A DNA stretch of 64,000 bases from Gigaspora rosea (lineage: Eukaryota; Glomeromycota; Glomeromycetes; Diversisporales; Gigasporaceae). The position numbers were made by a program, and so were the translations under genes. Positions 41,719-51,934 of the stretch are shown here, piece after piece; within the stretch, counting starts at the first letter, position 1; the number at the start of each line of letters is the position of its first letter. The stretch covers positions 198,382-262,381 of the forward strand of contig QKWP01000261.1 in the NCBI GenBank assembly GCA_003550325.1. The letters are read 5' to 3'. The notes beneath the pieces are model-generated. The model worked only from the letters and a program-made list of their open reading frames with translations, was not told the origin of the DNA and did no database searches.

Positions 41719-43059
41719 ATGCTACATGTTAAAGAGTTAAATATAGTTTTTTTCAGTATAACTATCTTTTTCTCTTTAACATTTTTTACAATAATCCTTA
41801 AAGACATTTTAAATGATAGAAATTACACATCAACATTACAGAATACGTCATTTCGAAATAAGAATAGAGAAAGGATTTACATGAAAGAATTTAAATACTT
41901 AGAATTTGATGCATTATATGATAATTATGTTAAGAAACACAATCAAATTATTAGTGATTTATTGAATCCAAAACTTAAGAAAAAAAATCCTCCAAAAGTT
42001 GTCGTTGTGAAACCTGATATGGCAACAGGATATGGAAATCGTTTCCCTGGAGTAATTTGTGGATTTTTATATGCTATCATTTCTGATAGACTTTTCTTTA
42101 TTGAAGGTTACAGGAATTTCGAAGATTTTTTTCTATTAGATTTTGACCATAATTGGAATTCTATAAAGAATTTTTATAATAAAAATTCTTCAAAATATTT
42201 ACATAATATTCGAAATAACGACTTTCCTTTAATAACAAAGGGTAACTTTAAGGATGTTGACTCTTTTGATATTTTATACGTTCGTACTTGGGATTACGTC
42301 TGTGCTCCTATAATATCAAATCCTCATTATAAAGATTGGATTGGTAGGATAATTCCTGATTATAGAGTTTTTACCGCAATTAGTCTTAGATTATTTAGAT
42401 TAAAATTAACTTACGTTGATCAAATAAAAAATTTTATAGACAATAATTTTGGTGATCATAATATAGGTATTCATATAAGATCAAAAAAAACTTCACTATA
42501 TAGAATGGTAATTCCTGTAGAACATTATTTTCATGTTGTAAAAACGCTTTTGGTAGGAATTAAAGGAAAAAATGTTTCTATCTTTATAGCATCTGATACA
42601 AATGATGACCGTGATAAATTAGCTGAATTACTTAAGTCTAGTAATCACTTTAATAATAATACAATTAATGTAGTTTATGTGGAAAATGACATGGATATTC
42701 GTAATCCTGTGAATTTTAACCCTGGTACTGAAGCAAACGCTATTGTTGATATGAAGATTCTTAGTTTTTGTGATGATCTGGTGATTACTTATGGTTCGTC
42801 TTTCGGTTTTATTGCTGCTGGTTGGTCTTATAATGCCGTTAGTCGTCAAAGAGGTCCATACATCCTAATGCCTATAAGAAACTCTTCTGTTGATTTATTA
42901 ATTACTGATAAAGTTTATGTATGGGGTGCTGCTACGAGTGAACCATGTATGTATTCAAGCAGAATATTGATTGAAAAAGAAGATAAAGAAACCGTCACTA
43001 TTTTTAAAACGAATCCATTTTGGTTGCATCATATTCAATGTCATTGGCCTTCTCTATAA
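41719..43059 (+). CDS. GT37-like (fucosyltransferase-family) type II membrane glycosyltransferase
   Basis: A 446-residue uninterrupted ORF. Residues 8-27 form a hydrophobic signal anchor (IVFFSITIFFSLTFF), so a Golgi-lumenal type II enzyme is expected. Motifs follow the xyloglucan-fucosyltransferase/GT37 pattern: GYGNRFPG at 104-111 (compare G-x-GNR), GIHIR at 250-254 (the GDP-sugar-binding Hx/QxR region of GT-B fucosyltransferases), ASDTNDDRDKL at 291-301, SSFGFIAAGW at 360-369 (compare STFGYVAQG) and ATSEPC at 405-410 near the C-terminus (compare SMEPC in plant members). Length is close to the family norm. Such enzymes move fucose from GDP-fucose to cell-wall or secreted glycans; donor and acceptor here are inferred, not shown. 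No introns are needed. The clearest intact gene of the window. Confidence 0.8.
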   Translation: MLHVKELNIVFFSITIFFSLTFFTIILKDILNDRNYTSTLQNTSFRNKNRERIYMKEFKYLEFDALYDNYVKKHNQIISDLLNPKLKKKNPPKVVVVKPDMATGYGNRFPGVICGFLYAIISDRLFFIEGYRNFEDFFLLDFDHNWNSIKNFYNKNSSKYLHNIRNNDFPLITKGNFKDVDSFDILYVRTWDYVCAPIISNPHYKDWIGRIIPDYRVFTAISLRLFRLKLTYVDQIKNFIDNNFGDHNIGIHIRSKKTSLYRMVIPVEHYFHVVKTLLVGIKGKNVSIFIASDTNDDRDKLAELLKSSNHFNNNTINVVYVENDMDIRNPVNFNPGTEANAIVDMKILSFCDDLVITYGSSFGFIAAGWSYNAVSRQRGPYILMPIRNSSVDLLITDKVYVWGAATSEPCMYSSRILIEKEDKETVTIFKTNPFWLHHIQCHWPSL

Positions 43060-43259
43060 ATGCTGCGATTAAAAGATATCTATTTTTAATTTGTCATGGA
43101 AAATTAATTTGGAGTAGATAATCGCTAAATTATTTTTTTAGAAGGTATTTCCACTTCACGTAATTTATTATTTAATAAAAAAAGATTTTTTTTTTAAAAA
43201 AAAATTATATAATATACAATAATATAAATTATTAAAAAAAAGAAAAAACTAAATTATAT

Positions 43260-43378
43260 CTATTTGATATTTAGAAGAGAATCTTCATATTTAATACTTC
43301 GTAATTTCTGATCGAATCCTGATAATTCAATTAAAATATTTTCATTATTATTCCATTCTGCAAAAATTTCACAAATTC
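43260..43378 (-). pseudogene. Terminal exon fragment of an unrecognised gene
   Basis: On the minus strand, after TATTATAG (a good acceptor), the frame reads ICEIFAEWNNNENILIELSG and then QKLRSIKYEDSLLNIK to a TAG at 43262-43260. It is convergent with the glycosyltransferase gene about 200 bp away. No clear upstream exon follows within the next few hundred bases, so it is probably a leftover 3' end. Confidence 0.4.
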
Positions 43379-43399
43379 CTATAATATGTAATAAATTAA

Positions 43400-44430
43400 T
43401 TATGCTGACATAAATTCATTTTCCCTAATCGGTAATATAATTGTATAGTTATTAATTAAAATTAATATAATTTGGTGCCTTGACTATTTTAATAAAAATA
43501 ATTAATCCCAAGATCAGGCACAATATAGATCAAAAGGTAGTATGAAATCGAAACAATCTCTATTTGGTTATAGTTAAAAATCTGAGCTTTTGCTTATGAA
43601 ATGGTCCGCATTATTCTACTGCGATATTACCATATGATTGGCCCGCTAAGGGTGCTCTCAAGCGCTTAAATAAATTGATCGAAAATAAAATTTTAAATAA
43701 TCGGTGTTAACAAAACTGATCAAATTAACTGCGTCTTCACTGAAAAAATCTGGAGGCGCAGACCATCTTTTTTTTTTTCATCGAGTTAATGCTGATTTGC
43801 TAAAACTACTTATTGATAGAGTAAAAAAAGATGTTGTTCAAGCAGCACTTTGCTTCATGACATGGATCTTCAGCGAAATATATAATCAGTCAAAAAAAAT
43901 TATTATGTTAATTTTTATATTAGACACTCTCATCGCTAATAAAAAATCCAAAGAAACCCAAAGGCATACCAGTGCCATACCATGCCAATTTTATTCTAAC
44001 TTATATGTCAAATGTGACATTATCATTTTTTTTCTTTTTTACAAAAAAAATTTTTGTATTCAAACACTTTATTATTGTCGTTGGTTTATTCGAAACTAAA
44101 GACGTATAAAGTTGCGATATTGTTGCGTAACAACATATGAATATTTGCAAAGTCCATAAAGGAAAAGTTGAAGCACTTGGTGTTGCCGAAGTTAACCTTA
44201 TTTGTTGAAGTGTTGTTGATTACATTTATTTGTTGAAGTGTTGCCGAAGTAATTATATTTGTTTATTGAATAGTCGCATTTTTTTTGGCTACGAGTTGCT
44301 GATAATAAACAAAGCAAGGATGGTCTGCTCAAATTACGGTCGCAACAATTATTTTGATCAATTGTAATAATAAAGTATTATCTCAATCACTACCACATCA
44401 ATTTATTAAAAAAATTTATTATGATTATTT
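43400..44430. other. Region with one doubtful ORF and a local repeat
   Basis: A 131-codon ORF lies at 43704-44099 on the plus strand. Its middle (LLKLLIDRVKKDVVQAALCF) looks helical and protein-like, but its second half is AT-driven and no family is recognised. At about 44165-44265, TTGTTGAAGTGTTG(C/T)-type words repeat three times. Confidence 0.25.
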
Positions 44431-44431
44431 C

Positions 44432-44770
44432 ATAATAAAAATCGTGTATTTTAAAACGTTATAACTATCATTCTAGTAAAGCAAATTCAATTTTTAACTT
44501 GCTAATAATATTACAAATCTGTAGTTATAAAATTGTGTTGTTATTAATTTGTTCAAAATTATAGATTAATAAATTTTAATGTTATTTAAAAGATAGAGAC
44601 CTACAAAAAATTGTTAAATAGTTATAAAATATCAACATTTATACACCATTTAAAAGTTACAGAGTTGAATTTGTTTTATAGAAAGGAAGTTATAACATTT
44701 CAAAATTGAAATTGCTTTACTATAGAAAGAGGGTTAGACCATTTTAAAAATACACGATTTTTATTATAAA
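44432..44770. mobile_element. Foldback MITE
   Basis: Inverted ends ATAATAAAAATCGTGTATTT and AAATACACGATTTTTATTAT, followed inward by TAGTAAAGCAAATTCAATTT pairing with AAATTGAAATTGCTTTACTA. No ORF. Confidence 0.8.
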
Positions 44771-45640
44771 ATTACCATACTAATTACCTTTACATTTATT
44801 ATATTTTTTGTTCTTTTCTTCCTTTTATGTACATAAAAAAGTAACACCAAAATTTTTATAATATTTTGTTTGTTCTTTTTTTCCCATTTGGGAATGCTTT
44901 GTGTATGAAAGCGGCAATACAAAAATTTTTATATTATAAATAGTAAAAATGATATATAAATAATTTTTGTGAAGTTTCTGATTCAAAGATTAACAAAACA
45001 CTTACCAAGTATACTCTTTTTGATTAACAAATTAGGAAAACAATTCTTATTATTTTTTAATACTTTATTTTTAATGCATATTTTAATTTATTTTAAATAT
45101 AGAGTAATATTTAGATTTTAAATATATTAGATATCAAGTAGCACAAAATTAAATTACCAATCCTTCACGCGAATTTAAGTTCTTTAAATATTAAAATACT
45201 ATACCAAAAAATTGAAGACTAAAGATGCTAAAATCAAATATTAAAAAAAGGCAAAATATTACGGAACTTGAAATTGACTCAAAAATTCTGATGCGATTAA
45301 TACTAAGCTGATTTTATAAAAATGTCAATTTTAATTTTTTTTCGATCTAAAAAAAAAAGGGAGTTTTAAAATGTGCTTTGTGAACGGAGTCACAAAGCGG
45401 GACATTATTGCGAGTCACTGGACCTTCTATGTGACGCAAGTCGCAGGACTTGCTCATGACAAAATGGTATTTGAGTAACCTGATGATCTGTATTGATTCT
45501 TCGTTCTTTGAATTTTCTGTTCGACATTTTGTCCAGCAATCCCCACCACGCCCGAAAAAAAAAGGGGGAAATGAAAAGGAAAGAGGGTGATACACTGTTA
45601 AAGTCATTGGACTTTTTTTAGAAAAAAGAAGAGAAAAGAA
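44771..45640. other. AT-rich region without gene
   Basis: About 45180-45330 is repeated in diverged form at about 46000-46140 (AAAATTGAAGACTAAAGATGCT-like; GGCAAAATATTACGGAA against GGCAAATATTACAAAA). This suggests two ends or copies of one element around the GC-richer island that follows. The 86-codon minus-strand ORF at 45347-45607 is not convincing. Confidence 0.35.
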
Positions 45641-45649
45641 AAGCTTAAA

Positions 45650-45830
45650 GTACGATGCTCAAAAGGTCTGCTCACGTGACCTCCTGCGGCTTTTCCGCGA
45701 CCCTATCCCACATTGCATTACATTATCAACAAGATATATTGTTGGCATGTATAAAGGACGAGACTATAGGTATAAAAGGTTGGTCACGACTGTTGTGTGC
45801 GAGAAGGGGTACATGACAAGCGATAATCAT
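45650..45830 (+). promoter_or_regulatory. GC-richer, promoter-like island without a gene
   Basis: Contains CTCACGTGACC (an E-box/CACGTG core), CTGCGGCTTTTCCGCG and, 50-100 bp further, two TATA-like words GTATAAAGGACG and GGTATAAAAGGTTGG. No coding sequence follows, so it may be the promoter of a lost gene or part of a repeat. It stands between the two diverged copies of the 45180/46000 repeat. Confidence 0.3.
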
Positions 45831-46149
45831 GGAACATCAAGTACTACAGTAAAAAAAATATTAAATTACTAACTTGAATCTCAATGATTTCAATTTTTTA
45901 TTTCTTTTTAATTTTAAAAAAATAATTAACTAAAATAGCTTTTCACATGAGAATTTTAAAATGCCCTACTAGAAAATCAAGTGCTATAGTAAAAATATTA
46001 AAATCAAATGCTAAAAAATAAAATACTATGTAAAACTATCAAAATCAAAAGTTATAAGGCAAATATTACAAAATTTGAGATTTTTTATAAAAAATTTCTG
46101 ATACAATTATTATTGCTGAATCATAATGATTTTAGAAAAACCAAATTTT

Positions 46150-47760
46150 CCTTTAATAATTTCTATAGATAAAAATTGTTAAATATAAATATAGCAAAAA
46201 AATAAAAAAATATTCCAAAAAAAAAATAAAATTTATATAAATATTTTTTAAAGTATATTTTTTTCTAATTAATAATAAAAATACTTGCCAAATTTCAACT
46301 TTTTGTTATATTTATTCCTATATAGAATAGCCTACTTAGAATGTTATTATAAAAGAAATATTGGGTATTACAAGATAGAGTTAATACCTCTATCCAGATA
46401 TATTTGTTATATTCAGATTAATCCAGTTCTATTATAATAAATCCAGTTTTATTTATATCTGGATATACAAACATATGTCATATTATATCACTAACATAGT
46501 TTTTTTTTATCTTTTCTTATATTGTAAACACTCAAATTTATATTAATATGATATTAAATAATATTCATTTATTATATTATTTTAAAAAGATTATTAAATT
46601 GAAATTTTAATTAATCCATTAATTTTACCTTGCATAGAAAAATTAAACTTGGAATTGTATTGAGGCTACATTTGATAAAAAGCATATTTTTTTCATAAAT
46701 TTTATAAATGGACTTTTTTGTTATTATTATTAGTGCTAATTATAGATTTTTTAAAAAATCATTAACAAGGGATTAATGAATGTATTATGTTTTATAAGCA
46801 ATTCACGACTTGTATTTTAATTTTGTGTGCTCACTTTATTTGTTTACTTCTACGTCACTTGCAATTTCACCTTCTCAGTATATTTTATTTTTAATCAACA
46901 TAAAGATATTTTACAATTCATACTCGTACTGTATATAACTTGTGGAAACATCTCAATCCAATGTACTCTTAAAGAAAAAACTCACTTCTTATATTACACT
47001 AGCATGTACCAGCTGTTGAGATAAAAAAGAAGAGTGTTCTGGTGAGGTAATATGCACGAATTAAAAGCAGAAGTCTATCAAAATACCATTTATTATTCCA
47101 GCACTAGCAGATTTATTAAACCAGTTATTTAATATATTGCTAAATTCACAATCCATCTGGATGATAGGTGCACATCATCAGTATTATTATCACCTTTTCA
47201 ACTAAGAGCTATAATTCTGTATAGTCAATTGATATTAACGCATTTGTTAATATGTATAAAGAAAAAGTAGGTATAAAGAAGAAGTAGTAAAACATAAAAA
47301 TCACTTCTTATCTTCAAAACACATTGTTAATGTTAATACTAAAGCTGGCCTGCTTTACTACATTTTGTAATTTACATAACGATAGAGGTCATGTAACTTA
47401 CGACAACGTTACATTTTACATAAAACACGCGATAAATTAAATAACAATAAATATAACATAATACAGTATTATATTTTAAAGCGCCCATAATCAAAGACTT
47501 ACCATAAGTACGTTAGTTAAGTAAAATTTGCTTGAATTTCAGAAGTAGTCGAAAAGCAAAAATGCAAAAAATGCAATAATTTATGTAAACCATAGTCAAA
47601 TATCGAACAAATTTTTTAGGCCCATTTACATTCGAGAATTCATCCATTTTTACGAGTTAGAAAGTTAAATTTTGGAAATAAAATTGCAAGGCTAACTTGA
47701 TAAGTTATATATTTATGCCAGTAAAAATCTTATATATTATTATTAAACTTGTAACTTTTT
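46150..47760. other. Gene-free AT-rich region
   Basis: No supported coding sequence. ATCCAG(T/A)T-type words repeat at 46390-46470. Confidence 0.35.
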
Positions 47761-47762
47761 TT

Positions 47763-47945
47763 ATATATGTTGTGCCCCAGATGACAATCTGCCCAGATGA
47801 CAATCGGGCCAAATTAAAATTAGGGTTAGGGTAAAATTAAAGTAAAGTTAGAGATCAGTTTAGGCCAATTTTTATTTTTGGCTGTAAAATTGACATCTGG
47901 TTGACAATTGGGACAAATTTAGATTTGGGGTACAACATATATATG
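47763..47945. mobile_element. Small MITE
   Basis: Inverted ends ATATATGTTGTGCCCCAGA and TTGGGGTACAACATATATAT. CAGATGACAATC(T/G)G occurs twice near the left end, and TGACATCTGGTTGACAATTG sits near the right. About 180 bp, no ORF. TA-rich flanks prevent fixing a duplication. Confidence 0.65.
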
Positions 47946-48446
47946 GTACTTATTAGAGGATATCGTTAAACCAGTTTGAAATAAATAATATTTTCTTTAT
48001 AATAGTTTAATGTAAATTATAGATGACCCCTAGGTTGAAATGTAGCTCTTATAATAAATTACCTGGATAATCTGGGTAGAGATTTTCTTGACGGGTACAA
48101 TCTCTATTTCATATAGATAGGCGGAGCACACTAGGAGAACTCTCTCTATTGTTTTCCATATTGTTATGGTAAAACAATAGTTAAATGTTAGTTTTAGAGT
48201 ACAGTTAATATAAAAATCAAATAGAAATTTTTTTTAAATGCATAGTAAAAATGTTATGAAAAAAATCTTATTTAATTTCGAAATGATTCAAAACCTATAT
48301 ATTAATACTAATTGTGGAAAAAGATTAGAAAGTAATTTTTGGTTGCCCCCCCTAAAATAATCAACATACTGTATGTATAATTATGTTAATGGCACATGCT
48401 TTACTTTATTAACATAGTGACAGTATGCCAATATTATCTGGTTAGA

Positions 48447-48842
48447 TTACTTATACCAATTATAAGAAATGTAATTTTTATCATACAATATCATGGCCTT
48501 TTTATTTCCTTTATTAGCTGCCTGCCTTAAATATTTTTCACCTTTAACCTTGTTATACTGAAATTTTAATTCACCAGTAAGATATAGTTCACCCAAATGA
48601 AATTGAGCTTTATCATTACCATTATCAGCAGCTAAAGTTAGATAATTAATAAATTCTGTTCTGTCTGTTTCATTCAATATATTATTTTCTGCCAATGAAA
48701 ATGCATAACGTAATTTGAGCACAGAAACATTTTTATCAGCTTGTTTAAATAACTCTTTTGCTTTTTTCTTATTTAGGTGACCACCAATATCTTGGTCTAA
48801 ATAATATTCGTACCAATAAGTTATTAGCTCATGAACTTCCAA
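48447..48842 (-). CDS. Sel1-repeat protein, probably a truncated fragment
   Basis: A 131-residue ORF. Residues 63-125 hold one clear Sel1-like repeat (YLTLAADNGNDKAQFHLGEL ... YLTG) and most of a second (KGEKYLRQAANKGNKKAMILY). Residues 23-52 form a weaker earlier one (KKAKELFKQADKN...RYAFSLA). Sel1 repeats are short alpha-solenoid units for protein binding, strongly expanded in Glomeromycotina and often fused behind a kinase domain. No kinase or further repeats lie in frame upstream, where a coding-poor stretch and a transposon nest begin, so this is likely the 3' end of a larger gene or a decayed copy. Confidence 0.55.
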   Translation of the reverse strand: MEVHELITYWYEYYLDQDIGGHLNKKKAKELFKQADKNVSVLKLRYAFSLAENNILNETDRTEFINYLTLAADNGNDKAQFHLGELYLTGELKFQYNKVKGEKYLRQAANKGNKKAMILYDKNYISYNWYK

Positions 48843-48849
48843 TAGTCAC

Positions 48850-49098
48850 AACTCGGGATATCGATAGATAAAAGTTGCAACTTTGTGAAGCCTATTAAGG
48901 CAGACAACCTTACTACAGATGGTTTAGCAGAAAATCACCTGGAATGAATTTTTTATTTAAAGAACGTATACATCAGTTGCGATTGATGTACAAATAAACT
49001 GAAACGGGATATGCACCCAGAAAAGTAGCAATTGAAATTGTGCCAGGTCGCGAAAGAAGCGTTTTGGCAATTCAGTTAGACAATAGAATACACACATG
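48850..49098 (-). other. Left flank of the hAT nest, possible coding remnant
   Basis: Minus-strand frame YCLTELPKRFFRDLAQFQLL and onwards continues across the hAT insertion site (49098|50774) but has no recognisable motif and becomes frameshifted. It is the pre-insertion target together with 50782-51125. Confidence 0.25.
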
Positions 49099-49372
49099 TA
49101 GTGTTCTGACCCGTCATGAAAATCCCAACCCGGGTGACCCGCGGGTGGGTCACCCGGGTGAACACTGGGTATTAAGTATTGGAAAAATTCCACTACGGGT
49201 CACCCGGGTGATATAAGAAATTAATTCTAAAAAAAAAATAAAAAAAGAAAACGTTATACACATCAATTTTTCACAATTTTTGCATTTTTCAACTTTCAAT
49301 ACCATCGCGTTTGACCCGGGTTATAACAATTTCTGCCCTGACCCATACAGGTCACCCGACCCGGGTCAGAAC

Positions 49373-49634
49373 TAGTGATGTGTCGCGTATAGTACAGTAC
49401 GCAAAAATTTTTTTAGAATATTCTAGAACAAATCATAACTATTCATATCTTAAATTTTCCCTTATGAAACTGACTTTTATTTCTAAGCATATTTATTCCT
49501 TGCAAAATTTTGTGTATAGATAATTTATATATATCATATGCGTACTATACGTATTTCACATACTATACACACTATACAACTATACGTACTGTATGCTAAA
49601 AAAAATCAGACATCATATAAATGGCACATCACTA
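49373..49634. mobile_element. Inner hAT-like MITE with TACGTAC-type subterminal words
   Basis: Ends TAGTGATGTGTCG and ATGGCACATCACTA, flanked by a perfect 8-bp duplication GTCAGAAC (49365-49372 and 49635-49642). It cuts exactly through an end sequence CGGGTCAGAAC|ACTA of the GGGTGACCC element. Words such as CGTACTATACGTA and GTACTGTA lie near the ends. 262 bp, no gene. Confidence 0.9.
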
Positions 49635-49732
49635 GTCAGAACACTAGATACAGCCTGTATTTTATAGTTTATAACCAACTCATACGGGTCACCCATGTGG
49701 GTGACCCGCGGGTTGACCCACGGGTGACCTCG

Positions 49733-50667
49733 AGGTAGGACCGTCCCGAGTGCCCCGAGTTGTAGATCGTTACACAATTGATTCTGAAATTTTTTTTATA
49801 CGTTTTACAGTACTTTTTTCGGAAGCTCGGGTAGATTATCTCATCTGTGAACCTGGCAAAGTGTACTTAATATCTTGAAGTTTTCATATCATACTATAAT
49901 AATATCAGTTAAATCATTCTAAATCATTCGACCTTCAAGTTATACTTTACTTACCGAAGTTATAAGTAAATTACGATCCTTACGTTGACAAAATCTTCCG
50001 TACTGAACAAAAAAAAATGTAAAAAAGCCTTAATAACGTTAATGTAGGGTGAAGAACTTAGTTTGTATATTTTTTTTATTTTACGTTTTGCATAGATATC
50101 CTTTAAAATTGGAAGTATATGAATTAAGTTAATTAACTATGCGGTTTATTAATAATATTATTGTAGGTGCTTTTATAATATGATAAAGAAGCTTATAGAT
50201 AAGATGTATTAAAATCGCAGAGGTTTCTTATTAGAATGATAGCTGTGTAAGATAGTATAGTATTAGATATTAGAAATCTGAGTAGATATAGGAATAGACG
50301 TAGAATTAGACGTAGAATTAGACGTAGAATTAGACGTATAATTAGACGTATAATTAAACATATAGATTATTAGATTTTGTAAATAAATAAAAAATAAGCA
50401 CTATGAAAAGGTCAATAATCCCGATTTAAATTAATAAATACATGCTATTATTTAGCAGTAACATTTAACGGCATTTTTTTGAGCTTTAGCTATAAATTTT
50501 AATAAATTTTAATTAAATTTCGTTTTTTTTTTCATTTAAAAAAATTTATGAATTGATTGGCTAATCAACACGTGATATTTTCACATGATAAAAATTTACA
50601 ATTTTAATTGGCTAAACTAATATGCGTGATCGGGATCATCATTTCCTTATTTGGGACGGTCCTACCT
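49733..50667. mobile_element. Second inner element
   Basis: Inverted ends AGGTAGGACCGTCCC and GGGACGGTCCTACCT inside the outer hAT-like element, with an AT-rich body. No clear duplication, so the boundary could differ by a few bases. Contains a 12-bp tandem repeat (next entry). Confidence 0.65.
50291..50350. repeat. 12-bp minisatellite
   Basis: About five units of AGACGTAGAATT, with the last units changed to AGACGTATAATT. Confidence 0.85.
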
Positions 50668-50781
50668 GTACGGGTGACCCGCGGGTTGACTACCCGGGTG
50701 GGCCTTAATTCGACCCGGGTCACCCGCCCACCCGCGGGTGACCCGGGTGATACCTACCCGGGTCAGAACACTACACACATG

Positions 50782-51125
50782 GTTTTGCATCACAATTTAA
50801 TGATATACTTATCTGTACTTGACTTGAATCTTTCTAGGGGAGTCAGTGGTTACCTCATGGTTACCGAATCCGGAAGTGATGGAAAGTCATCAGCCTCTTT
50901 GTTTATTCATCTCGTGATGCCAAGCATTGTATGAACCCCGTGCTGGCCGAGGAAGCTCTGGTGCTTGACCATATACTTGGCGATAGATGAACCCTGCTTA
51001 ACCATCTTTTCGATTTGTTGCATGTCAACTCGAATTAATGAAAACAAATTTATGATGCAATCAGTAATAACTAAAATAGTAGAAAAATTATTAACGAAAG
51101 ACTCTAATAGTAAAATATTTAACAT
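50782..51125 (-). pseudogene. Unrecognised coding relic right of the hAT nest
   Basis: The minus-strand frame from about 51034 reads RVDMQQIEKMVKQGSS, then IAKYMVKHQSFLGQHGVHT, to a stop at 50907. The composition, richer in G/C than the surroundings, looks like a former exon. The plus strand also reads plausibly (CMNPVLAEEALVLDHILGD), so strand is uncertain. Family not recognised. Confidence 0.3.
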
Positions 51126-51449
51126 TAAGATATCTTTTCAGCTGACTTTATATTTACCAACATTGATTATAAATAAAGTTTGTGTAATCGTTTCTTGATT
51201 CATTTAAAATGAAAAAAAATCGACAAAAAAAGTAAATTCAACAACTCTTTATTTCAATCGATGCAACATCAATAAACAAAATTCATGTGAAAAATTATGT
51301 ATCTGTACACAAAGCTTTATCTCATAATGTACAATACATAAAAATTTATTTGTTATAAATTTTTTTTTGTTTTTTTTTTTTATAAATAATATTAAAAACC
51401 CTTGTTCATTAAACAAAATATTAATATTTTTTTAGATTATTATAGCAAA
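51126..51449. promoter_or_regulatory. Upstream region of the small secreted protein gene
   Basis: AT-rich flank. TATAAATAATATT at about 51380 is TATA-like, about 70 bp before the chosen start, with a T-rich tract (51360-51380) just before it, as often seen ahead of transcription starts. Confidence 0.3.
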
Positions 51450-51758
51450 ATGGCAAAAATTTATATTGCTATTATTATCTTTTTATTATTAAATATTTTT
51501 GTTAATTCTGCAGTTCCACCCATACCATCTAATCCATATGATCCAACATGCCATTATAATGATACCACGGCTACTTGCTATGGTATGTGCGTGATTGGAG
51601 GAGGAGAATGTATAGTTCAAGCCCCGAAGCAGTGCCAATGTGTAGATTTGCAACCAATTCCAAACCCAGAACCAAAAACAGAACCAAATCCAAAACCAAA
51701 TCCAAAACCAAATCCAGGACCAACACCGATTGGACCGATAATCCCAAATCCATGGTAA
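51450..51758 (+). CDS. Small secreted Cys-rich, Pro-rich protein (effector-like)
   Basis: I choose the ATG at 51450 rather than 51402 because it puts a standard signal peptide at the N-terminus (MAKIYIAIIIFLLLNIFVNS, cleavage near residue 20). The mature part has six cysteines (34, 43, 47, 54, 62, 64) in about 30 residues, around GGGEC and KQCQCVD. Then comes an N-P-x-P/K-P-N-P tail (residues 69-102) that could lie along cell-wall polymers. As read, it stops after NPW at 51756-51758. That stop lies inside a perfect donor, G|GTAAGT, and an 81-nt intron ending in ACTAG (51755-51835) would instead end the protein PNPCC, adding two cysteines. No homology is claimed; secretion and apoplastic function are inferred. 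Confidence 0.7.
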   Translation: MAKIYIAIIIFLLLNIFVNSAVPPIPSNPYDPTCHYNDTTATCYGMCVIGGGECIVQAPKQCQCVDLQPIPNPEPKTEPNPKPNPKPNPGPTPIGPIIPNPW

Positions 51759-51934
51759 GTTAAATATTATTTTATAAGTATTTTTTTAAGTATTTTTTAA
51801 TTATTTTATTTTGTTTTTTTTTAAATTATTACTAGTTGTTAGACCCGTCATTAAACAACAGGTTAAATTTATGCACAATTTTATTAATTTTATAAAACAA
51901 AGCAAGGATTCTAATAGAAAATTTTAATTTCTAC

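Larger units (their letters stand above)
49099..50773. mobile_element. Outer hAT-like element with GGGTGACCC subterminal repeats
   Basis: Perfect 15-bp inverted ends TAGTGTTCTGACCCG and CGGGTCAGAACACTA, flanked by a perfect 8-bp duplication CACACATG (49091-49098 and 50774-50781). Both ends are packed with CCCGGGTGACCCGCGGG-type units. It contains two further elements. An extra internal copy of the right end (at 49361-49646, split by the inner element) suggests that two copies of the element merged or one rearranged. No transposase. Confidence 0.9.

Noticed and set aside
42628..42849. Minus-strand ORF inside the glycosyltransferase
   Set aside because: Shadow of the well supported plus-strand coding sequence.
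51571..51763. Alternative ORFs on both strands over the secreted-protein gene
   Set aside because: They reflect the repetitive Pro-rich tail read in other frames; only one frame has a signal peptide and spaced cysteines.
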